Origin: Actinomycetes bacterium
Lineage (GTDB): Bacteria > Actinomycetota > Actinomycetes > JAJYSQ01
Direction: 5' to 3'
Assembly (NCBI GenBank): GCA_021793495.1
Contig: JAJYSQ010000046.1
Coordinates: 1 to 8,217 of the forward strand
Length of the DNA stretch: 8,217 bases
In this document: piece after piece, positions 1 to 5,027 of the stretch
Numbering within the stretch: position 1 is the stretch's first letter
Layout: each line of letters begins with the position of its first letter
Translations under genes and position numbers: made by a program
Notes under the pieces: model-generated
Databases searched by the model: none
Told to the model about the DNA's origin: nothing
The model's input: the letters and a program-made list of their open reading frames with translations, nothing else

Positions 1-2
1 TC

Positions 3-311
3 ACCCGGGAGTCCCACCTGGACGGCAAGTGGCTGCTGTGCACCAGCGATGCCGCCCTCACCTCCGAGGATCTGGCGGCGGCCTACAAGCAGCTGCTGCC
101 GGTCGAACATGGCTGGCAGAACATGGTTGACGGGACATGGCTGGCGGAACATGGCTGGCGGGACATGAAGGACGCCCTCGGGCTACGACCGGTGTCCCAC
201 CATCGTGAGGATCGGATCCGCGCGCACGTCCAACTGTGCTGGCTCGCCCTGCTCCTGCTCCAGGTGGTGGAGAACGCCACCGACGACGGTCAGGTCGCGC
301 AACGCTCCACT
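3..311 (+). pseudogene. IS1634-like transposase, C-terminal remnant
   Basis: The plus frame beginning at position 3 reads as the C-terminal part of a DDE transposase resembling the IS1634 group of the IS4 superfamily. Recognisable pieces are DGKWLLCTSD, the segment AAAYKQLLPVEHGW, DMKDALGLRPV, HHREDRIRAHVQLCWLALLL and VVENAT. The family's catalytic Glu lies in the Y-(7)-E-(6)-K stretch, with Tyr at 84-86, Glu at 105-107 and Lys at 168-170. Here that stretch is split by a 14-residue insertion from a tandem repeat (105-146). Downstream, VVENAT runs directly into DDGQVAQRST, whereas related proteins as I remember them have about 20 more residues between these blocks. After about 311 the similarity is lost, although the frame stays open to 545, into the 3' end of the next gene on the other strand. 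The N-terminal part lies outside the window. I infer a decayed, inactive copy. The family call rests on remembered motifs. Confidence 0.75.
105..174 (+). repeat. 14-bp tandem repeat, about five units
   Basis: Units start at 105, 119, 133, 147 and 161 with an exact 14-bp period. They read GAACATGGCTGGCA, GAACATGGTTGACG, GGACATGGCTGGCG, GAACATGGCTGGCG and a degenerate GGACATGAAGGACG. The last two units correspond to the sequence expected for an undamaged transposase (EHGWRDMK). The first three therefore look like a 42-bp expansion that adds 14 residues without changing frame. Confidence 0.85.
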
Positions 312-449
312 CCGGCGGCGCCCAGTCGAGGCCCACGAGGGCTTGTAGTAACACGACCCCAGCACGACCCGCGCAAACACGCAGGTCAACGCCATGATCA
401 CGCCACTCGTGTGCTCATCAACTGCGGAAGTCCGGCCTGGGCGAGCGAA

Positions 450-1175
450 TTACGTGATCGCTGGCAGGTCCCGGCCGTCGGCGGCTGCTCGGTGCGCCGT
501 CGGGGCGCTGCCCGACCACAACTCGCGGTTCGTACTGCGTTCTAGCGCGAGCCGCGCCAGCACGTGGGGGGCCGACGCGACGCGCTTGATGCGGGCGAGC
601 GCATCGGCGTCCGCATCGGCCAGCCGGCGTACCAAATCCTCAGCCTGCTTCCACGGTGCGGTGTCGATGCGCGCTGCCAGCCCGATGGCCACGGCCTCGG
701 CAGCGTCCAGCCACCGGGAGGTCAGAGCGAGCTGGAGTCCGCGTGAGCGCCCGACCAGGTCGGGCAGGATCCAGGCGCCGACGGCGAGCCCGTGACCTGG
801 GCCGGTCCACCGCCAGCGTGCTGCCTGCGAGATCAGTCGGATATCTGCAGCCGTGCTCAGCTGTGCACCACCGCCCACTGCTGGGCCCTGCACGACCGCG
901 AGAACGACACCGGGGCGAGTCACCAGCTGCTCGTAACATGCGTACAGCAGGTCGCTCAGCTGCGCGCGACTCGACCTGTCGGTGTCGAGGTCGGCGCCAG
1001 CGCTGAAGATGCCGTCGGTCGTGCTGCCGAGGAGCAGTGCCTGCTCCGGCGTGTCCGCCAGCACTTGGTGCAGGTGCTGCACGGTCTCCAACGTCAGCGC
1101 GTTACGTCGCGCGGGAGCGTCGAACCGAATCCGCAGGGCCCCGTAGGGGCCGTGGTCAACCTGCAGGTCACTCAC
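450..1175 (-). CDS. Crotonase-superfamily (enoyl-CoA hydratase/isomerase-like) protein, catalytic Glu residues absent
   Basis: This encodes about 241 residues, slightly shorter than the usual 255-260. The crotonase fold is visible: an N-terminal RIRFDAPARRNALTLETV block (residues 15-32), the first oxyanion-hole segment FSAGADL (57-63) and the second, VQGPAVGGGAQL (95-106). The family normally binds acyl-CoA thioesters and stabilises an enolate. The two glutamates of classical hydratase (E144 and E164 in the rat enzyme, 20 residues apart) are replaced by Gln105 in GGGAQL and, at the exact spacing, Gly125 in WTGPGHG. Ordinary hydration of enoyl-CoA is therefore doubtful, and isomerase, hydrolase, lyase or another crotonase chemistry is possible. 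I chose GTG at 1175 because a GGAG Shine-Dalgarno sequence lies about 7 nt upstream and homology starts just after it. The in-frame start at 1274 would run through the control region and into the divergent gene. The gene is divergent from the molybdenum hydroxylase operon with 59 bp between starts, suggesting co-regulation and a shared pathway. Confidence 0.88.
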   Translation of the reverse strand: MSDLQVDHGPYGALRIRFDAPARRNALTLETVQHLHQVLADTPEQALLLGSTTDGIFSAGADLDTDRSSRAQLSDLLYACYEQLVTRPGVVLAVVQGPAVGGGAQLSTAADIRLISQAARWRWTGPGHGLAVGAWILPDLVGRSRGLQLALTSRWLDAAEAVAIGLAARIDTAPWKQAEDLVRRLADADADALARIKRVASAPHVLARLALERSTNRELWSGSAPTAHRAAADGRDLPAIT

Positions 1176-1234
1176 GCTGGGCTCCAATCTACTTATGATA
1201 TGGTATATCAGTGCCGCAACGAGGGGTGGACTGA
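1176..1234. promoter_or_regulatory. Divergent promoter region between crotonase gene and hydroxylase operon
   Basis: These 59 bp separate the two GTG starts, and the middle is strikingly AT-rich against the GC-rich surroundings. On the plus strand TATGAT (1194-1199) is a one-mismatch -10 hexamer. On the minus strand TATCAT (1200-1195) is an equally good one, so two -10 elements lie back to back. No convincing -35 is visible for either direction. The plus-strand ribosome site is GAGGGG at 1221-1226, eight bases before GTG 1235. The minus-strand site is GGAG near 1186-1183. That this is the promoter for both sides is inferred from position and composition. Confidence 0.65.
1196..1210. promoter_or_regulatory. 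Putative GntR/FCD operator (perfect inverted repeat)
   Basis: TGATAT-GGT-ATATCA is a perfect inverted repeat with 6-bp arms and a 3-bp centre. Its right part, TGGTATATCA, differs at one base from the t-n-G-T-a-t-A-C-n-a pattern known for FadR-type GntR operators. It overlaps the candidate -10 elements of both divergent promoters, a position suited to repression in both directions. The likely ligand is the GntR/FCD protein at the end of the operon. The sequence shows the repeat, while the binding partner is inferred. Confidence 0.55.
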
Positions 1235-2125
1235 GTGAAACCAGCGCCGTTCGAGTACTACCGCGCCTATGCACCCGCCGAGGTTGTCGAGCTGCTCACC
1301 GGCCTGGGGGATGAGGCGAAGGTCCTGGCCGGTGGCCAGTCCTTGGTGCCCATGATGAACTTCCGGCTGGCGCACCCGGCGGCCCTGGTCGACATCAACG
1401 CGATCGCCGAGCTCGACTACGTCCGCCGTGAGGGCGACAGCCTGCGAATAGGGGCGCTAACCCGCCACCGCACACTCGAGCTGAGCAGGGCCCCGGAGGT
1501 GCAGGACGGCTTCTCGTTGCTGCCGCGCGCCGCGCGCTGGATTGGCCACTACCCCATCCGCTCGCGAGGCACGGTCGGCGGCAGCATCGCCCATGCTGAC
1601 CCCGCGGCCGAGTGGTGCCTGCTCGCGCGGCTGTACGACGCAGACGTCGTCGTCCTCGGGGGGCAGGGCACGCGGGTCGTTCCGAGCGCGGACTGGTTCA
1701 CCGGGTTCCTCTCTACGGTGGCGGCAACCAACGATGTCGTGACAGAGGTGCGCTTCAACCGCCCACGCGCCTTCGGCGCCTTGACGGAATATGCTCGCCG
1801 GCGCGGCGACTTCGCGATCGCCGCAGCCGCCGTGGCGTTCGACGTTGTCGACGGCCGGTGCCGCGACGTCAGCATCGTGCTCGGCGCGGTCGCCGGCGAG
1901 CCGCTGCGGGTCACCGAAGCCGAAGCACTCGTCGAAGGGGCAGAACCGGCCGCACCCACCTGGGCCGCGGCCGCTCGCATCGCGGCCGCGGCCATCAGAC
2001 CCAATGCCGACACCTACGGCGGCGAGCGCTACCGACGTCATCTTGTCGATACTCTGATCCAGAGGGCGTTCGCCGAGGCGTTCGCCTCCGATGCCTCCGT
2101 GTCCGCCGCCTCAGGGATCCGATGA
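1235..2125 (+). CDS. Molybdenum hydroxylase FAD-binding (medium) subunit, CoxM/XdhB-like
   Basis: This 296-residue protein, the usual family length, matches the FAD subunit of xanthine dehydrogenase/CO dehydrogenase-type enzymes. Two FAD-contact motifs are present: AGGQSLVPMMNFRL (residues 32-45) and IRSRGTVGGSIAHADP (108-123). The C-terminal part (about 180-290) is the CO dehydrogenase flavoprotein C-terminal domain, with EYARRRGDFAIAAAAV. Its role is to accept electrons from the [2Fe-2S] subunit and pass them to the final acceptor in the cytoplasm. It lacks the extra [4Fe-4S] loop typical of 4-hydroxybenzoyl-CoA reductase beta subunits, since no Cys cluster is seen. GTG 1235 is supported by GAGGGG eight bases upstream and by the conserved start of the domain (FEYYRAYAPAEVVELL). 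It is the first gene of the operon and its stop overlaps the next start as ATGA (2122-2125). Confidence 0.94.
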   Translation: MKPAPFEYYRAYAPAEVVELLTGLGDEAKVLAGGQSLVPMMNFRLAHPAALVDINAIAELDYVRREGDSLRIGALTRHRTLELSRAPEVQDGFSLLPRAARWIGHYPIRSRGTVGGSIAHADPAAEWCLLARLYDADVVVLGGQGTRVVPSADWFTGFLSTVAATNDVVTEVRFNRPRAFGALTEYARRRGDFAIAAAAVAFDVVDGRCRDVSIVLGAVAGEPLRVTEAEALVEGAEPAAPTWAAAARIAAAAIRPNADTYGGERYRRHLVDTLIQRAFAEAFASDASVSAASGIR

Positions 2126-4521
2126 GTAATCCGGGGCAGCAGACGCACGCGTTATCGGCTCGTTGGGTGGGCAATCGACTGCCCCGACGCGAGGACTCGC
2201 GCATGCTGCGCGGTGCAGGCCGTTTCGTGGGCGACATCGCGCACCCGCGCGCCTACTACGTGGCGTTCGTGCGCAGCCCGGTCGCCTACGGTCGGATCAC
2301 CGCGATCGACACCACCCGAGCTAGGGTGCTGCCGGGCGTTGTGGCGGTGCTCACCTCGGCCGACCTGCAAGACCCTGAGCTGGTCGCGGTGCTCGAGCGT
2401 CCAAACGAGGAGTTCGTGCGCACCGCGATGCCGATGCTGGCGCACGACCGGGTGCGCTATGCCGGCGAGCCGATCGCAGCCGTCGTGGCCGAGAGCCGTT
2501 ACGTCGCCGAGGACGCTGCGGAGCAGGTCTGGTGCGACATCGAGGAGTTCGCCGCAATCATGTCGTTGGACGAACTGGGATCGAGCGCCGCACCGATTCA
2601 CCCTGAGGCGCCGGACGGCGTCCTCGTCGACCTGACGATGTTCGAGGACGAACACATCGCGGAAACGTTCGCGGCAGCCTCCCTGGTGCTGGAGGAGACG
2701 TTTCGCAGTGCGAGGGTGAGTGCTTCGCCGCTGGAGGCCAGAGCGTGTCTGGCCGAGTGGCGGGCCCGGGACGAGCAGCTGGTGCTGCACGCGTCCACCC
2801 AGATCCCGCACCAGATGCGGACAGGTGTCGCGCAGGCCCTCGACCTCGCCGAGCGGCAGGTCCGCGTCATCGCCCCGGACGTCGGCGGGGGCTTCGGGCT
2901 CAAGTGCGTCGTCGGTCGCGAAGAGGTGGTGGTCGCCGCGATCGCACTCCGGCTGCGTCACGCCGCACGCTGGTGCGAGGACCGCCGGGAGAACCTGACT
3001 GCCTCGTTCCACGGCCACGAGCAGGAGTACCGGGTCCGGGCAGCCTTCGACGACGACGGCCTGATCCTCAGCCTCGACGCGGACATCCGCTGCGACATCG
3101 GTGCCTACTCGGTCTATCCGTTCAGCTGCGGCGTCGAGCCGCTGATGGCGGCGTCCGAGCTTCCCGGCATCTACAAGGTCGGTCGGTACGCTGCCCGCGC
3201 CCGCGGGTTCGCCACCAACAAGCCACCCTCCGCGCCGTACCGCGGCGTCTCCAGGCCGCAGATCGTGCTGGTGATGGAACGCCTGATGGACAAGGCTGCC
3301 AGACGACTGGGAATTGACCGGATCGAGATCCGGCGTCGCAACACGATCCAGCCGCACGAGTTCCCCTACACGGGGTCCAACGGGATCACCTATGAGCCGG
3401 GCAGCTACGTCGAGGCGCTCGACCTGTGCGCCGACGCGTTGAAGAAGGCAGGGTGGTGGGACCGACGTGAGTGCACCGACGGTCGGCTGAGGGGGATCGG
3501 CATCATCAACTTCTCCGAGCGCACGGCCTACGGCACGTCGACGCTCAGCATGCGGAAGATGCCGATGACCCCCGGCTTCGACGTGTCGTACGTGTGCATG
3601 GACCCCACCGGGGACGTCGTGGTGACGACGGGGACGTGCAGCCAGGGACAGGGACACGAGACGACGTTCGCCCAGCTGGTCGCGGACCGGCTGGGTATCC
3701 GTCCCGAGCGGGTGAAGCTACGACAGGGCGACACCAACCTGGTCAGCTTCGGCTGGGGTACCTGGGGCAGCCGCTCTCTCGTGATCGGTGGCGGCGCAGC
3801 CACCGTCGCGGCTCGCCGGCTTGCCGACCAGATCAAGTCGGTCGCAGGCGAGTTGCTCGAGGCGAACGCGAGCGACATCGACCTCGTCGACGGCAACGCA
3901 CAGGTGCGCGGCGTCTCGGGGTCGCAGATCAGCATCGACGAAATCGCTGCGACGGTGCACTTCCGTTCGCATACGCTGAAGAACAGCGGTGAACACCTGC
4001 TCGAGGCCCGAGGGATGGCCGACCCGTCCGGCATGTTCTCCAACGCATCGCACGCCGCTCTGGTGGAGGTGGACCCGGGAACCGGCGACGTGCGCGTCGT
4101 GGACTACATCGTCGTCGAGGACTGTGGCGTCGTGGTCAACCCGACGATCGTCGAGGGCCAGGTCCGAGGTGGCGTCGCGCAGGGGATCGCTGCCGCGCTG
4201 TACGAGGAGCTGGCCTTTTCACCGGACGGGCAACCGCTGTCGGGCACATTCATGGACTACCTGCTGCCCACGGCCAGCGAGGTCCCGTCCATCACGATCC
4301 ACCACCTCGAGACGCCGTGCGATCAGACCGAGACCGGGTCGAAGGGTATGGGGGAGGGCGGCCTGATCGGTGCTCCGGCGGCCGTCGTCGCGGCGGTGAA
4401 CGACGCGTTGCGCGGCTACGGCGCCGACATCGATTGCATACCCATCCACCCCGCCGACGTCCTGGCTGTGCTGCAGGGAACGTCGGCGGCGCAAGGGTCA
4501 CGACTACAGGAGACGTCATGA
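2122..4521 (+). CDS. Molybdenum hydroxylase molybdopterin-binding (large) subunit 1
   Basis: This 799-residue protein carries the molybdenum-pterin (probably cytosine dinucleotide) active site that hydroxylates the substrate with water-derived oxygen. It begins with the aldehyde oxidase/xanthine dehydrogenase a/b hammerhead domain (RLPRREDSRMLRGAGRFVGD from about residue 14). The cofactor-binding segments follow: DVGGGFGLK (253-261), PYRGVSRPQ in the active-site loop (372-380), GQGHET (509-514), GTWGSRS (546-552) and GSKGMGEGG (739-747). Glu745 is the conserved catalytic base. The active-site loop is neither the AYRCSFR of true CO dehydrogenase nor the common AYRGAGR, so CO is an unlikely substrate and the real one is unknown. 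I chose ATG 2122 because homology starts there, AGGGA lies 4 bases upstream and it overlaps the previous stop by 4 bp. The same frame is open upstream to 1612, but that is a GC-rich shadow of the FAD gene. It also ends in an ATGA overlap with the [2Fe-2S] gene. Confidence 0.93.
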   Translation: MSNPGQQTHALSARWVGNRLPRREDSRMLRGAGRFVGDIAHPRAYYVAFVRSPVAYGRITAIDTTRARVLPGVVAVLTSADLQDPELVAVLERPNEEFVRTAMPMLAHDRVRYAGEPIAAVVAESRYVAEDAAEQVWCDIEEFAAIMSLDELGSSAAPIHPEAPDGVLVDLTMFEDEHIAETFAAASLVLEETFRSARVSASPLEARACLAEWRARDEQLVLHASTQIPHQMRTGVAQALDLAERQVRVIAPDVGGGFGLKCVVGREEVVVAAIALRLRHAARWCEDRRENLTASFHGHEQEYRVRAAFDDDGLILSLDADIRCDIGAYSVYPFSCGVEPLMAASELPGIYKVGRYAARARGFATNKPPSAPYRGVSRPQIVLVMERLMDKAARRLGIDRIEIRRRNTIQPHEFPYTGSNGITYEPGSYVEALDLCADALKKAGWWDRRECTDGRLRGIGIINFSERTAYGTSTLSMRKMPMTPGFDVSYVCMDPTGDVVVTTGTCSQGQGHETTFAQLVADRLGIRPERVKLRQGDTNLVSFGWGTWGSRSLVIGGGAATVAARRLADQIKSVAGELLEANASDIDLVDGNAQVRGVSGSQISIDEIAATVHFRSHTLKNSGEHLLEARGMADPSGMFSNASHAALVEVDPGTGDVRVVDYIVVEDCGVVVNPTIVEGQVRGGVAQGIAAALYEELAFSPDGQPLSGTFMDYLLPTASEVPSITIHHLETPCDQTETGSKGMGEGGLIGAPAAVVAAVNDALRGYGADIDCIPIHPADVLAVLQGTSAAQGSRLQETS

Positions 4522-5027
4522 AGGATCAGCATCTGGTCACGATCGAGGTCAACGGCCGTGAGCACGAGCTGTTACTCGACGCGCGTCGTACGCTCGCGGA
4601 CACGCTGCGCGAGGACCTTGGGCTGACCGGCACGCATCTGGGGTGCGAGCATGGCATCTGCGGCGCGTGCACGGTGCTGCTCGACGACCAGCCCGTGCGC
4701 TCCTGTCTCGTCTTCGGAGTTCAGGCCGACGGTCACCAGGTGCGGACCGTCGAGAGCCTGGCGGACGGCGACCAGCTCAGCGACCTGCAGCAGGCGTTCA
4801 GTGATCACCACGGTCTGCAGTGCGGGTTCTGCACGCCGGGTTTCCTGATGCTGGCCGAGGCCTACCTCGAGACCGAACCCGAAGGCGGACCGCAAGAGGT
4901 TCGCGAGGTCCTCTCGGCGAACCTGTGCCGGTGCACCGGGTATCAGGGCATCGTGGAGGCTGTGACGGTGGTCGCCGCCGACCGTCGGGAGAAGGCTGCG
5001 GTGACGCAGCGTGCCGGTGACGCATGA
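4518..5027 (+). CDS. Molybdenum hydroxylase [2Fe-2S] (small) subunit, CoxS-like
   Basis: This 169-residue protein, the normal length for the family, carries two iron-sulphur clusters. The N-terminal plant-ferredoxin-type cluster is held by Cys43, Cys48 and Cys51 (GCEHGICGAC) plus Cys63 (RSC). The C-terminal helical domain cluster is held by Cys102 and Cys105 (QCGFCTPG) plus Cys137 and Cys139 (LCRCTGY). It relays electrons from the molybdenum site to FAD. All eight ligands are present, so it should be functional. ATG 4518 follows AGGAG (4508-4512) with a 5-base spacer, the strongest ribosome site among the internal operon genes, and overlaps the previous stop as ATGA. It is the only small subunit in the window and sits between the two large-subunit genes, so it probably serves both. 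The last 15 or so residues, after VVAAD, are a non-conserved tail. Confidence 0.96.
   Translation: MKDQHLVTIEVNGREHELLLDARRTLADTLREDLGLTGTHLGCEHGICGACTVLLDDQPVRSCLVFGVQADGHQVRTVESLADGDQLSDLQQAFSDHHGLQCGFCTPGFLMLAEAYLETEPEGGPQEVREVLSANLCRCTGYQGIVEAVTVVAADRREKAAVTQRAGDA

Noticed and set aside
105..174. CRISPR-like array
   Set aside because: The units are contiguous 14-mers without spacers and lie inside a transposase frame.
183..401. Small minus-strand open frames over the transposase remnant
   Set aside because: They are antisense to recognisable transposase sequence and have no protein features of their own.
596..625. Short repeated GCATCGGC-like units
   Set aside because: They encode the alternating Asp-Ala run near the C-terminus of the crotonase and are explained by amino-acid composition and codon bias.
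1176..1274. Longer start for the crotonase gene at 1274
   Set aside because: It would overlap the divergent gene's start and the promoter palindrome, and the extra 33 residues do not resemble the family. GTG 1175 has a good ribosome site.
1612..2121. Upstream in-frame extension of large subunit 1
   Set aside because: The added 170 residues are Arg-rich, low-complexity sequence overlapping the FAD subunit. Homology begins at ATG 2122, which also has a ribosome site.
2152..3657. A 501-residue open frame on the minus strand, antisense to large subunit 1
   Set aside because: The plus frame encodes a clear family protein across the whole stretch. The minus frame shows no recognisable domain and is the usual mirror frame kept open by high GC at third positions.
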